In this document: positions 9,324 through 19,789 of the stretch, piece by piece
Numbering within the stretch: position 1 is the stretch's first letter
Layout of the letters: each line of letters begins with the position of its first letter
From: Microbacterium terregens
Lineage (GTDB): Bacteria; Pseudomonadota; Alphaproteobacteria; Sphingomonadales; Sphingomonadaceae
Length of the DNA stretch: 64,000 bases
Reading direction: 5' to 3'
Assembly: GCF_027922045.1 (NCBI RefSeq)
Contig: NZ_BSEX01000012.1
Coordinates: forward strand, 1 to 64,000
Program-made: the position numbers and the translations under genes
Notes under the pieces: generated by a model
Databases searched by the model: none
What the model was told of the DNA's origin: nothing
The model's input: only the letters and a program-made list of their open reading frames with translations

Positions 9324-12050
9324 ATGCCGCGAACTTCACCCCGCCCCCTCCTCTCAATCCGGACCGTTGCGAGTGCGCTCGCAATGTCGCTTGCTACAGC
9401 AGGCTGCGCCCAGACAGCGACGATGGCGCCACGATCGGCGCCCTCCGAGCCATCCGATGCCCGCTATTTCGAGCGGCTGCGCAGTGAACGGATCGTCTCC
9501 GATCCGCGCGTAGTCTGGCATCCCGTGGGGCCGGGCATGGCGGGCTATAATGAGGAACTCTGGCCGCATCCTATCGATCCGAAAGCCATCTTCATCGGCC
9601 CGGACATGCATGTCAGCTATGGCAGCTGGGACGGTGGCAAGCGGTGGCACAGCCTAAAGGACGCTGACGGCACCGGCGACGAAATGAAGCGCGTCGTCGA
9701 TGTCGAATTCTCGCGCCAGCGAGCGGACTTGGGCCATGCGATCGATTGGAACGGCTGGCTCTACCGCACGACCGATCGGGGCCGCACCTGGACGAAGCTC
9801 ACGGAACTGACGCGCAGCTGGAAGTCATTCGGCGTTAATCCTTACGACCCTGCCGCTTTTACAAAGGGGTGGTATGACGAACAGCTGGGAACGCGGCTGT
9901 CGGAACTGACCGTCGATCCGACCGACGACCGCGTCTGGTACATCGGGCCTGGCAACTTCTGGGACGTCAAGAACAATCACCGGTCCGTGGCCCGGCCGGG
10001 TGGCAAACCGGAACGCTATGTCGACTATGGCTACATTCTAAAAAGCGTTGACGGCGGCAGAAGCTGGCAAAGGATCACTGCCGGATTGCCCGCTGACCTG
10101 GATGTCGGACGGATCATCGTCGATCCGCGGGCGCCGCAGCGGCTGGCCATGGCGTCGAACAAGGGATTATTCCTAAGCGACGATGGCGGATTGAGGTGGC
10201 ACCCAGGGGGCGCGGGCCTGCCAGCCAACTTGCCGCGCGACCTCGCAATTCATAACAACCCGTCGACAGGTCGCACCCGCCTGTTCCTGGTCGAACAGAC
10301 TGCCTATGTTCCCAAGGATCTGACGGTTCACGCCGTGGGGGGCATTTTCGTCAGTGACGATTTCGGGCGCAGCTGGCACGATATCAGCGGCAACCTGCCT
10401 TTCGACCTCGCGCGAATCGATTATCCGATCGAAGTGGAGCGCTATTACCGCACGATCAGCCATTGGCTCGGCATTTCACCGGCGGGTGCACGTAAGTCGT
10501 TTCCCGAGCTGCCGCAATCGACGCTGCCGGTCTTCAATAGGATCGCCGTGAACCCGCGCAATCCGGACGAGATCTATGTCGCACTCAACAAGAAGCACGA
10601 TCGAACATTCGGCCCGGGGGAGTTGTGGCGCACGCTTGACGGGGGGAGAAACTGGCAGGTGGTCGTGCGCTATGGCGATTACTGGGGCAGCGGCAAGGAC
10701 GCCGACTATTGGCGCGACCGTGGCAATCCAAGTTCGGCCAATGTCGAGTTTGCGCACCTGCGCCATGAACTCGACCGACAGGCTGAACTGTCAGGCAACC
10801 GCCTGTTGGCAGTGGGGCCGGATGGCACGGTCTATGTGAGCATCGACCAGCAAACGCACAAGTCCACCGACAGGGGGGAAAGCTGGCACCAGATCGACGA
10901 TATCGAGATTGACGGCGAACGAAGCCGCTGGATCGGCCGCGGCAATAGCGACCTGCCGGGTCGGCTGATCATTGTCGACACCGGCATTCCCGGCCGGCGC
11001 CTGATGGCAAGTGGCGAGCACGGCATCTGGCAGACAGTCCCGCAAACCGCTCCGATCGATCCAGCCGCCGTCCTGGTCCAGCAGATCGAGGGGCAGGTGC
11101 ATCATGGCGGGATGGTTTCCATCGCCACGATGGCAGTGCATCCGCGTGATCCGCGCATCATCTATGCATTGTCGTGGCGCCAGTCGCATGCGGGCAGGGT
11201 TCGCCGGTCCGTCGACGGCGGGAAAAGCTGGACGAACATCGGCACCTTGCTGGAAGCTGGGCGGGACGAACCAGACCAGCAGGCCGACTTCGGCAAGGGC
11301 CCGCCCGGCCTGCTGCCCGAACAGAATTCGCTGACGATTGATCCGGTCGATCCGAATAACATGTATGTGCTGGTGACGCGCAACGCGTTCACCGAGATTT
11401 ACCGGTCCAAAATCCGCACGCCATCAGTGGGGGGTTACGGATTCATGCGGTCGCGCGACGGGGGGCGGACCTGGGCCGTGAGCAATGCCGGGCTGCCGGC
11501 GTCCGTCAGCTTGCGTCGCCTGGCAATGGACCCCGACGATCCGGCAATACTCTATGCGGCGGCCAATGATGCCGATGGGGGTCTCTATGTCTCAACCGAC
11601 CGCGGGTCGAACTGGCGGCGAATGGTGCTTCCGCCGGCCATTCGCAGCGTCAACAGCGTGTTTATCGATCGAAGGACCCGCGCGTTCTACATCGCGACCG
11701 GATCCCCTTATGACGGCTCGCTTGTCGAAGGCGGTGCATGGCGCAGTCGCGATCGGGGCAAAACCTGGCACCGCATCTTTGCGGCGCCGCTGGTCACCCA
11801 GGTCGAATCTTCGCCACTCGACCCTGACCTTCTGCTTGTTACAGTGTATCGCGAGATGAAGCCGGAGGTCACCTTCCGCAACCCCGGACTCTTCCTGTCC
11901 CGCGATGGTGGGAATAGCTGGGCAAAGATCAACAACGGTCTAAACAGCCATGAAAAGATTATCGACGCAAAGCCCGATGCGCATGACCGGCGACTGCTCT
12001 GGGCCGCCGGTTGGGGAAGCGGCTGGAATGTCGGCGTCATCCGCGAATAG
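9324..12050 (+). CDS. BNR/Asp-box beta-propeller lipoprotein (VPS10/GH74-like)
   Basis: Protein of 908 aa with a lipoprotein-like leader (ALAMSLATAGC). It has at least eight Asp-box repeats of the S/T-x-D-G-G-x-x-W type, for example SWDGGKRW, TTDRGRTW, SVDGGRSW, SDDGGLRW, SVDGGKSW, SRDGGRTW and SRDGGNSW, spread along its length. This predicts two stacked propellers as in sortilin/VPS10 or GH74 proteins. No catalytic pair can be assigned with confidence. In the locus it could bind or cut extracellular galactan at the cell surface. ATG 9324 was chosen because the leader starts there; the frame is open 60 bases further upstream. Confidence 0.75.
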   Translation: MPRTSPRPLLSIRTVASALAMSLATAGCAQTATMAPRSAPSEPSDARYFERLRSERIVSDPRVVWHPVGPGMAGYNEELWPHPIDPKAIFIGPDMHVSYGSWDGGKRWHSLKDADGTGDEMKRVVDVEFSRQRADLGHAIDWNGWLYRTTDRGRTWTKLTELTRSWKSFGVNPYDPAAFTKGWYDEQLGTRLSELTVDPTDDRVWYIGPGNFWDVKNNHRSVARPGGKPERYVDYGYILKSVDGGRSWQRITAGLPADLDVGRIIVDPRAPQRLAMASNKGLFLSDDGGLRWHPGGAGLPANLPRDLAIHNNPSTGRTRLFLVEQTAYVPKDLTVHAVGGIFVSDDFGRSWHDISGNLPFDLARIDYPIEVERYYRTISHWLGISPAGARKSFPELPQSTLPVFNRIAVNPRNPDEIYVALNKKHDRTFGPGELWRTLDGGRNWQVVVRYGDYWGSGKDADYWRDRGNPSSANVEFAHLRHELDRQAELSGNRLLAVGPDGTVYVSIDQQTHKSTDRGESWHQIDDIEIDGERSRWIGRGNSDLPGRLIIVDTGIPGRRLMASGEHGIWQTVPQTAPIDPAAVLVQQIEGQVHHGGMVSIATMAVHPRDPRIIYALSWRQSHAGRVRRSVDGGKSWTNIGTLLEAGRDEPDQQADFGKGPPGLLPEQNSLTIDPVDPNNMYVLVTRNAFTEIYRSKIRTPSVGGYGFMRSRDGGRTWAVSNAGLPASVSLRRLAMDPDDPAILYAAANDADGGLYVSTDRGSNWRRMVLPPAIRSVNSVFIDRRTRAFYIATGSPYDGSLVEGGAWRSRDRGKTWHRIFAAPLVTQVESSPLDPDLLLVTVYREMKPEVTFRNPGLFLSRDGGNSWAKINNGLNSHEKIIDAKPDAHDRRLLWAAGWGSGWNVGVIRE

Positions 12051-12080
12051 CCCATGACTGGGACGCGCCGCCCCGCCCCG

Positions 12081-13376
12081 TCAGTTGCAGGATGGCGCGG
12101 CCACCCGTTCGATCTTCCCCACCAGCACCGTGTAGGCGAAAATCCCGATGAGCGTTACAACGCACATATAGATCAGCGCAGGGGTGAAATTACTGCCCTC
12201 AATCAGCAGGCCGATCACCAACGGCGTCACCACGGCGGATAGGCCACCGATGAAGTTGAACACGCCCCCTACGAGCCCGATATGGTTGCGTGGCGCCAGC
12301 AGCGAGATGAAAATCCAGGTAATCGACGCCAGCCCATTGCCGAAAAACGCCAGCGACATGATGACCATGACCTGTAGGTCGGTGTCGGCATAAATCGCAC
12401 TCACCATGCTGGTCGAAAGGGCGATGCCGATCAGGACCGGTGCCTTGCGTGCCAGTCCCTGATCGACTCCGCGTCGCACCATCCAGTCGGACAGCGTGCC
12501 GGAAAGCAGGATGCCGCAGAACGCCGCCAGGAACGGGGCGGAGGCGATGAAGCCCACCTTAGCGAACTCGATGCCGCGGCTCTCGACGAGATAGGTCGGA
12601 AACCAGGTCAGGAAAAAGATCGAGACGGTACCGATGCAGAACTGCCCCAGATATACGCCCCACAGCTTCCGGCTCGACAATGCCACCGACAGTCCGCTGA
12701 GCGCCGGCGCCTTCGCCACCTTTGCAGCGGACCCACCGTCATGCCGGTCGGCCCAGTCGATCAGCGCACCGCCCGCTGCCATCGCCCTCCGCTTCGGTTC
12801 GGTCAGCCGCGCATCCTGGTCTGGATCGCGATACAGAATGTGCCAGATCCATGCCCACACGATGCCGACCGCGCCACAGGCATAGAATAAGGCTCGCCAG
12901 CCGAACTCGGCCTGAAACGCCACGAGCAGCGGCGCAAGAAATGCGAGGCCGAGATATTGGCCGGACGTGTAGAATGCGATCGCTCCGGCCCGTTCGCGTT
13001 CGGGAAACCAACTGGTCACCACGCGATTGTTGATCGGATAGGAAGGCGCCTCGAACACGCCGACCAGGACGCGGCACACAACCAGCATGATCAAGGTGCC
13101 AGCCATCCCCTGAACGATCGTCGCGATCGACCACAGCGTCAGCAAAAGAGGGTACAGCAGGCGCGGCCGAACGCGGTCCGCCAACAGCCCGCCGGGAATC
13201 TGGAACAGCGAATAGGTCCAGGCAAAGGCTGAAAAGACGATCCCCATTTCGATCTTCGTCAGCGACAGGTCGCGCGCCAGCGCGATCGCCGCGATCGAGA
13301 TGTTGGTCCGGTCGAGATAGTTGATCACGACCGTCACGAACAGTGCGACCAGAATGGTAAAGCGACGGCGCGGCAT
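12081..13376 (-). CDS. MFS transporter, anion:cation symporter type (sugar-acid uptake)
   Basis: Twelve predicted membrane segments, 431 aa. The N-terminal motif NYLDRTNISIA and the loop LADRVRPR are typical of the ACS family that carries galactonate, glucarate and other hexonates. It is the last gene of a minus-strand set (GH50, galactonate-dehydratase-like enzyme, MFS), starting 5 bp after the dehydratase stop. The likely cargo is a galactose-derived acid or a neoagaro-oligosaccharide product; the substrate is inferred. It converges with the BNR gene. Confidence 0.85.
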   Translation of the reverse strand: MPRRRFTILVALFVTVVINYLDRTNISIAAIALARDLSLTKIEMGIVFSAFAWTYSLFQIPGGLLADRVRPRLLYPLLLTLWSIATIVQGMAGTLIMLVVCRVLVGVFEAPSYPINNRVVTSWFPERERAGAIAFYTSGQYLGLAFLAPLLVAFQAEFGWRALFYACGAVGIVWAWIWHILYRDPDQDARLTEPKRRAMAAGGALIDWADRHDGGSAAKVAKAPALSGLSVALSSRKLWGVYLGQFCIGTVSIFFLTWFPTYLVESRGIEFAKVGFIASAPFLAAFCGILLSGTLSDWMVRRGVDQGLARKAPVLIGIALSTSMVSAIYADTDLQVMVIMSLAFFGNGLASITWIFISLLAPRNHIGLVGGVFNFIGGLSAVVTPLVIGLLIEGSNFTPALIYMCVVTLIGIFAYTVLVGKIERVAAPSCN

Positions 13377-13381
13377 CGTCG

Positions 13382-14530
13382 TTACCAGTTGGTGTAGGAA
13401 CCGTCGGGCTTATACCGCCGCGGGCATTCCCAGAATGCGAAGCTGCCAGCGCGCACCGCTGCTTCATCGACTTCAAGGCCCAGGCCGGGCGCGGTCGGAA
13501 TGGCAAAGCGGTTCCTCTCCAACTGCGGCCGATTCGGGAACAGGCGGTCATAATCGACCGTGCTTCGCCCATAGGGATCGACCTCCTGCCAGGACAGGTT
13601 CGGCACCGCCGCCGACATATGGATCGTCGCCATCGTGCATATCGGCCCGAGCGGGTCATGAGGCATGATGTCGATATAATGCGCTTCCGCCATCGCCGCG
13701 ATCTTCATCGCCTCGGTAAAACCCCCGACATTGCAGATGTCGATCCGCGCGAAATTTGTGAGGCCGCTTTCGATATAGGGGAGGAAATCCCATTTCGACG
13801 CGAACTCCTCGCCGATCGCAAAGGGCATGTCGGTCATGCTGCGCAGCTGGGTATAGGCCGCCGGGCATTGCTGGCGGATCGGTTCCTCCAGGAAATCGAG
13901 TGTACCGCTCGGCATGCGCTGGCAGAATGACGCCGCTTCGGCCGGTTGCAGGCGATGGTGGAAGTCGATACCCAGCACAACTTCGCTTCCTAAAGCGGCA
14001 CGCGCTTCGATCAGCGCGTCGGCGGCAACGGCGATCGCCTTGCGCGGATCATAAACGTGCGGGCCAGCGACAGACTCACCGGTGGTCGCGCGAATACAGT
14101 CCCACCCCATGTCCTTGAGCCGCACCATGTCGGCGATCATCGCTTCGCCATGCGCTTCGGTCGTGGTGATGAAACATGGAATATGGTCGCGTTGTGCTCC
14201 GCCGAGCAATTGATGTATTGGTACGCCCAGCGCCTTCCCGGCGATATCCCAAAGCGCAATGTCGATTGCGGAGATCGCCGCGGTGATCGTGCGTCCGCCC
14301 TCAAAGTAAGCGCCGCGATACATTTCCTGCCACAGCGCGCCAATCCTTCGCGCGTCCTGACCAACCAAAAATTGCTTCAGGTGCTCGACCATCGCTGTGA
14401 CCGCGAGCTCGCGCCCCGACAGCCCGGACTCGCCCCATCCAGCAATCCCCTCATCGGTATCGACTTTGACCAGGCAGATGTTGCGGTGATCCGCCCACAA
14501 GGGAAACGCCGAGATGTCGGTTATCTTCAT
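13382..14530 (-). CDS. D-galactonate dehydratase-like enolase-superfamily enzyme
   Basis: Protein of 382 aa resembling DgoD along its length: start MKITDISAFPL, metal ligands in GIDFHHRL, FLEEPI and IGEEF, and the base histidine in MPHDPLGPICTMA. The expected reaction is dehydration of a galactonate to 2-keto-3-deoxygalactonate. The start codon overlaps the stop of the GH50 gene (ATGA), so hydrolysis and galactose-acid catabolism are translationally coupled. The SMP-30 lactonase nearby could supply the acid. Other acid-sugar dehydratases of this superfamily cannot be excluded. Confidence 0.75.
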   Translation of the reverse strand: MKITDISAFPLWADHRNICLVKVDTDEGIAGWGESGLSGRELAVTAMVEHLKQFLVGQDARRIGALWQEMYRGAYFEGGRTITAAISAIDIALWDIAGKALGVPIHQLLGGAQRDHIPCFITTTEAHGEAMIADMVRLKDMGWDCIRATTGESVAGPHVYDPRKAIAVAADALIEARAALGSEVVLGIDFHHRLQPAEAASFCQRMPSGTLDFLEEPIRQQCPAAYTQLRSMTDMPFAIGEEFASKWDFLPYIESGLTNFARIDICNVGGFTEAMKIAAMAEAHYIDIMPHDPLGPICTMATIHMSAAVPNLSWQEVDPYGRSTVDYDRLFPNRPQLERNRFAIPTAPGLGLEVDEAAVRAGSFAFWECPRRYKPDGSYTNW

Positions 14531-16880
14531 TCTATCACCTGTAACTGCGCCAGCTCGCGCACGTAGATCGGCAGCATGGTCGCCGCCCCGATTGCGGGAC
14601 GGCGCCTGCTCATTTTTTTCTCGAAGCGGCGCTGATACAGGCCGTAATTCACGCGCCGGGCTGATTCAGCCATCTCCGGATAGGGAATATCGGTGGTCGT
14701 GACCCAGCCGACATTATAGTTCTCGCCATCATAGGAGCGGCCGGTCACATCGTCGTCAATATACTGGAACCAGTGCGCGCCGACCATCATCGGATGATCG
14801 ATGACGCTGTTGATATACTGCTCATAGATTCGCGCCCGATCCTTCTGGTCGGACCCAGCGATCAGTCCGGGATGATAAAAGGGGGTGTCGGATGTAGCGC
14901 CGATATGGAACTCACCGATGATGACGGGCTTGTCATAGGCGTTCAGGAAATCCCATTTGTCAGGATGCATGACTTCCTTGTAGTTATTGAAGCTCAGTAC
15001 GTCCGAACGCTTCAACGACGCCTCGATAATCTCTTCGGGCATGCCCCACTGCGCCATGCGCACGCCCATATACATGTGGTTGGGCATGACACGCTTGAGC
15101 TCGCTTTGGACGGTGCTGAAATATCTCTCGCCATAATCGCGCATCAGCCGCGACAGATCCGGTCGCGCCGCTTCCAGCTGTACCGGAACGGCGCCCGCGC
15201 CGAACTCTCCCCAGCTGGCGAACTTCGTGCCCCACACAGCGTTGAGCGCCGCAACCGTCTTGTACTGGTCACGCAGCATCTGCGTGAAGCGTGCCTTGGC
15301 CGGGCTCTCGGAGATTTTCTTACTCAGCGCGTCCAGTACCACGCCATATCGCGCCGCTGTCGTGTCGCCGCGGCCCCAGCTCTTTTCATTGTCCACGAAC
15401 ACGCCGACGCACCAAGGCGAATTCTGAACTTCGCGTGCGATCTGCTCGATGGTCAGTCGTGCGCGGCGCACAAAGTTTGGATCATAAACGTCCGGCAGCG
15501 GCGACCATACGTCGTCGCCCGACGACAGCGTCTTGAAGTTTCCGATGATCCAGCCATTGGCGAAATAGGGGATGCGGCCATTCTGGTAGAAGCTGGGATC
15601 CACCCAATTGCCAAATGAGGTCATGCCCCAATCGCGCATCCGGTCAATCGTCACCTTGCGCCAGGTCGCCATGTAATCCTTGCCATGGCGACGCTCGAGA
15701 TTGGCCTTGTAGAAGCTGAAGATCTCGCCGTGTTGGACGGCGCCGCGCTTCGTCTCGCGGGCATAGCCATAATGGCTGCCGAGCGGGTCGTCATAGGTCG
15801 GCAGCCACTCGAACATCTGCCGCCTGAGTGGAGAGGCGAGAAACCGGCTGGCGCGGTATTTCTTGTCGACCGGTACGATGTCAACCGAATCGTCGGGTGT
15901 GAGCTCCTCGGGATCGATGAACCGCACTTCGGGATCGTTGAAATCATACCCTGTGATCGTCCCCATGTTCGCCATACGGATATTGGCCAAGCCGTTCGAA
16001 AAGAACAGGTGGCCGTCCGGATCGATCATCCACCATTTTCCGTCGACTTTCTCCGCTCGGAAGAACCCCGTGCCCTTGCGCTTCGGCCCATCGGCCCACC
16101 CGCCCCATCTGGACCGGCCTGGAGCCCCTTTTGAGGCCGCCAGCACCGCCATTTCCTGTTTCGCCTTCGCGCGAAGCTCGGCTTCGCTTGAAATCTTGAC
16201 CGGATACTGTTTCTTCGCGGCTTGACCGAAGCGGTCGACGATATCTGCAAGGAAGAAGGCGTCGGCCGGCGGATTGGCACGCACTCGAATGTTGTCGACG
16301 ACGATCTCGCGCGCACCCGGGTTGGCCTGGGTGCTGAACTCGATCTGCCGGATTTTCGATGGCTCGAGTGGGCCACCGCTGTGACCGCCGATAAGCTTTT
16401 GGTCAGGCGTCTTCCAAGAAGGGGGGATCTCACGAAGGCCAGTTTCCACCTTGGCCTCATACCCCGTCAGCACGGTGTAAAGCGTTTCGGTCTTGCCAGC
16501 GCCAATCACGCCGCTGGCGCGCTGGCGCGTGCCGTCATCGGTGATCAGCGTCACGAACAGATGGATCGACACGCCGCCGGCGTTGGTCACGTCGAGCGCC
16601 AGGTTGGTCTCGCCCATCGCGTTCACCTCCGCAGGAATCGAAAGGGAAACCGTGACCATGTCCTCGTCGCGCGGCTCAAACCGCAAGCGCAGCCCCTTGC
16701 GCCCCTGGTCGCCCCGGCCGCGACAACAATTTCTGCAGAGGCATTGCTGGTCCTGATCGGACCGGTCCGGCCCTCGAAGCCTTCCACCAGGCGCTCGGAT
16801 GGTGCAGCCGAGGCAGCCATCACGAATGGAGACGAAACCAATAGCGCAGCAGCGCGGCTGAGCCGACCAGTCCCCAGCAT
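14527..16880 (-). pseudogene. GH50 beta-agarase, frameshifted near the N-terminus
   Basis: The catalytic part (about 700 aa) is a GH50 agarase: the acid/base Glu is in VDNEKSWG, the nucleophile Glu in VIIGEFHIG, and the end matches family layout (HWFQYIDDDVTGRSYDGENYNVGW). The proper start is ATG 16880 with GGAGAG five bases upstream and a signal peptide (LLVSSPFVMAASA). About 55 codons later, near 16708 to 16730, the frame changes inside a run of G and C, so the secreted start and the enzyme are in different frames. A one-base indel or a sequencing error explains this. The closest relative in the window is the intact GH50 at 28 kb. It is preceded by an operator and followed by an ATGA overlap. 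Confidence 0.8.
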
Positions 16881-16942
16881 TACACTCTCCAGTCCGTCAT
16901 TGTCGGATCGCCTGACTCTTGCATGGTCGACTCGCCGTCCGT

Positions 16943-16957
16943 CGTCAACTGTCTACA
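16943..16957. promoter_or_regulatory. Candidate GntR-regulon operator, GH50 copy 1
   Basis: CGTCAACTGTCTACA lies 63 bp before the GH50 start and touches the end of the SMP-30 gene. It is a degenerate form of the shared 15-bp palindrome. Confidence 0.45.
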
Positions 16958-17996
16958 ATGCGCGAAACCCTAGTCCGCCTACTTTGGTTCGCACACGGAG
17001 TAGGATGTCGTCCGATGTGATGAACAGCGTTGATCCGCCCTCGCCAAAGCAGCAATTTCCGGTCGCCCGTCCAGTACGGATCATCCCCAGCAATTGTGCC
17101 TCGGGCGTCAGGATCGCGACGCCCCCCGGCGCCGTTGCAAAGACGACCCCGTTGGAAGCTATTGCCATGCCGTCCGGGGCGCCCGGTGTATTGCCTGCCA
17201 GAAAGCGCGACATGTCAAACCAGGTGCTCTGGTCGCGCAGCCATCCTGATCCCGCTCGCGCATAGCGCACGATCCACGGACTGGCTGCGTCGGACACGGA
17301 AACGTAAAGGTGCTGGTCGCCCGGCGACAGGCCGATGCCGTTGGGAGCCACCAGCGTACCGTCAATTAGATCGATCTGCCCCGAGGGGGCGCGACAATAA
17401 ACGCCGTTCACGGAGCGCATACGCGCAATCGACTTCAGTCCTCCATCGAGGCCGAACGGCGGATCGGTGAAAAACAGCCGCCCATCGCTTGCAATGACCA
17501 GATCATTGGGGCTGTTGAACGCCGCCCCGGTGGCGCCACGCACAACCACATCCGGTGCCGCCGGCCGTCCCAGCGCATATTTGAGGATCGAACGCGTATC
17601 TTGGTCGCACACCAGCAGGGCATCTTCACCGGGCAGATAGAGCAGGCCATTGGTTCCCGGGTTCGCACCTGGGCCGGCGCCCCCGGCCCCTGCGGGTGAT
17701 CGCCAGACCGATATGCCGGTGCCCGATTGCCACGACATCATCTTGTTTGGCGGAATGTCGGAAAAATAGAGACGACGGCGCTTCTGGTCCCAGGTCGGCC
17801 CCTCGGCCCATTCGAAACCGCGACCGATCACTTCACAGGTCGGTGAGGCTCCAAGGACGGCGTCGAGGCGGCTGTCGAGACGCTCAATCCTGTTTTGAGG
17901 CTCAGCCTCCACTGCCCGCGAGCTTCCAATCAGTCCGGCAACAAGCCCGCCCGCCGTCATCGCCAGGCATCGCCGGCGCGGTATAACGCTGTTCAT
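16953..17996 (-). CDS. SMP-30/gluconolactonase-type lactonase, exported
   Basis: Six-bladed SMP-30/gluconolaconase fold, 347 aa. The metal-site Glu is in FEWAEGPTW (about residue 65), Asn in FNSPNDLVI (about 165) and Asp in GAPDGMAI (about 270). The leader MNSVIPRRRCLAMTAGGLVAG resembles a Tat signal. A lactonase would open galactono- or anhydrogalactonolactone made during agar sugar oxidation. It lies 145 bp after the sulfatase stop and 72 bp before the GH50 start, all on the minus strand. Confidence 0.8.
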   Translation of the reverse strand: MNSVIPRRRCLAMTAGGLVAGLIGSSRAVEAEPQNRIERLDSRLDAVLGASPTCEVIGRGFEWAEGPTWDQKRRRLYFSDIPPNKMMSWQSGTGISVWRSPAGAGGAGPGANPGTNGLLYLPGEDALLVCDQDTRSILKYALGRPAAPDVVVRGATGAAFNSPNDLVIASDGRLFFTDPPFGLDGGLKSIARMRSVNGVYCRAPSGQIDLIDGTLVAPNGIGLSPGDQHLYVSVSDAASPWIVRYARAGSGWLRDQSTWFDMSRFLAGNTPGAPDGMAIASNGVVFATAPGGVAILTPEAQLLGMIRTGRATGNCCFGEGGSTLFITSDDILLRVRTKVGGLGFRAL

Positions 17997-18141
17997 TGAG
18001 ATTCTCCTTCTGAATTCAAGAGATCGGCATGACCGAATGTGGCCCGGAAGGCACCGCGATGAAGCCTAAATCAGAGGCACAGATCTCGGCTCGGTCCGGC
18101 TGCTCTACCGTTGCTTGCAGCTTAGGCCGTCCATGCGCCAC

Positions 18142-19641
18142 TCACTGGCAAACAAGAGAACGCGTCAGTCCGCGCGAGCATCTGTTGTGCATGGAATCAA
18201 GCCCACGCCAGGTCTCGGAAGGCGTGCGATAATGGTCCATCCACTCGATATCGGATCGGTCATATTCGCCGCGCAACATCCAGAGCGGTCGCTCCAGCTT
18301 CGTCTCCCAGGCAAATAGCTTCCGGAACAGCATCCTCAGGATGTCCGGTCGTCGGCTGGCAAGGTCACGCTGCTCCCCGACATCGCGGCGCAGATCGAAC
18401 AACTCGGCCGGACGATCCGAATGCCGCAGCAGCTTCCAGTCATGGTCACGGATTGCGGCGCGCGCGCCTCGCTTCCAGAACAATGTCCGATGCGGCCGTC
18501 CCGCCTTGTTGCCGGTGAGATAAGGAAGCAGCGATGTCCCATCGAGACCGGGAATGGCAGATGGATCGCCGCCTGCGGCGTCAAGGAAGGTGGGCAGGAG
18601 ATCGAGCAGGCTGACGGGCTGATGATATACTCGACCCGTCGCCACGCGACCGGGCCATCGCATCAGCATCGGGATCCGCAGCCCGCCTTCCAAAAAGGTA
18701 GCCTTGGTGCCGGCCAGCGGATAGTTGACCGAGCCGTTATGGGGCACTTCCCCGCCATTGTCGTTTGCGAACACGACCAGCGTTTCCCCCTCAAGACCAC
18801 TTGCCATCAACTCCGCCAGGATCGCGCCACTTGCCCGATCGAGCGCGAGCATCTGCGCGGCCGCGAGCCTGCGGACGCCCAAAAGGGTCCGAAAGGCTGC
18901 GAGATCTTCGGGTAACGCCTCCATCGGGGTGTGCACGGCGTTGAACGACACGAATAAAAAGAACGGTCGCTCACGATTGCGCCGGATGAACGACACCGCT
19001 TCCATCGCCAGAGCATCAGTGAGATACCCTTCATGCTCGCGATAGTTGCCGAAGCCTCGCTCCATTTTGTTCTGAGGCGATGGCTGAAGGGGATCGGTAT
19101 AGGGCCAGTAGCTGCGGGATCCTCCGCGAAAGCCGTAGAATTCATCAAAGCCACGTCGCAAGGGATGGTAGTGGTCCGCGTCCCCCTGATGCCATTTGCC
19201 CAACAGACCAGTGCGATAACCGCGCGCGCGCAGATGATCTGCAATCGTACGCTCGGCAAGAGGCAGTCCCATTTCCGCCCCGTCCAGCTTGCTGTTAGCA
19301 CTCATATAGCCGGGGACATTATTCTCCTCGAAGCCGAAACGCTGCTGATAGCGGCCGGTCAACAGGCCCGCCCGCGACGGTCCACAGGTGGGGTCGGTGA
19401 CATAGGCTTGGGAAAAGCGCGTGCCCTCGCGCGCCAACCGATCGAGATGCGGCGTGCGCATCGTGCGACTGCCCTGGAACCCGAAGTCACGATATCCTGC
19501 ATCATCCGCAAACAGCAAGACGATGTTCGGCTTCCGCAGCTTGGTCGCATCCCCGTCCCCCGCCAAGGCCGGAAGCGAACTGCAAAGCCCAAAGCCGACC
19601 AGCACACGCAAGCAGCTACGGGCGAATGCCAGACCGATCAT
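18142..19641 (-). CDS. Formylglycine-dependent sulfatase (S1 family), secreted
   Basis: Arylsulfatase-like enzyme, 499 aa. Signal peptide ends near LPALAG. NIVLLFADDAGYRDFG supplies the metal aspartates, TCGPSRAGLLTGRY near residue 80 is the modification site, then GKWHQGD, HTPMEAL and NDNGGEVPHNGS. ATG 19641 is preferred over an ATG five codons earlier because GGGGGAGAG lies just upstream. It differs clearly from the sulfatase at 7 kb, so the two probably remove different sulfate esters. A regulon palindrome lies 41 bp upstream. Confidence 0.88.
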   Translation of the reverse strand: MIGLAFARSCLRVLVGFGLCSSLPALAGDGDATKLRKPNIVLLFADDAGYRDFGFQGSRTMRTPHLDRLAREGTRFSQAYVTDPTCGPSRAGLLTGRYQQRFGFEENNVPGYMSANSKLDGAEMGLPLAERTIADHLRARGYRTGLLGKWHQGDADHYHPLRRGFDEFYGFRGGSRSYWPYTDPLQPSPQNKMERGFGNYREHEGYLTDALAMEAVSFIRRNRERPFFLFVSFNAVHTPMEALPEDLAAFRTLLGVRRLAAAQMLALDRASGAILAELMASGLEGETLVVFANDNGGEVPHNGSVNYPLAGTKATFLEGGLRIPMLMRWPGRVATGRVYHQPVSLLDLLPTFLDAAGGDPSAIPGLDGTSLLPYLTGNKAGRPHRTLFWKRGARAAIRDHDWKLLRHSDRPAELFDLRRDVGEQRDLASRRPDILRMLFRKLFAWETKLERPLWMLRGEYDRSDIEWMDHYRTPSETWRGLDSMHNRCSRGLTRSLVCQ

Positions 19642-19681
19642 GTAGCTCTCCCCCATCCACTCTGTTGATACCGCCGCAAAA

Positions 19682-19696
19682 TGTCAACACTCGACA
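19682..19696. promoter_or_regulatory. Candidate GntR-regulon operator, sulfatase 2
   Basis: TGTCAACACTCGACA lies 41 bp before the sulfatase start, with an extra TGTCGACA half-site at 19698 to 19705. Confidence 0.5.
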
Positions 19697-19789
19697 ATGT
19701 CGACACGTTCCTAGCCATAAGCCGCCCATTCGGGAGGGATGCGATAACTTCGAGTTTACGGATCATGTCGAAATTCGCCTGCATGCCAG

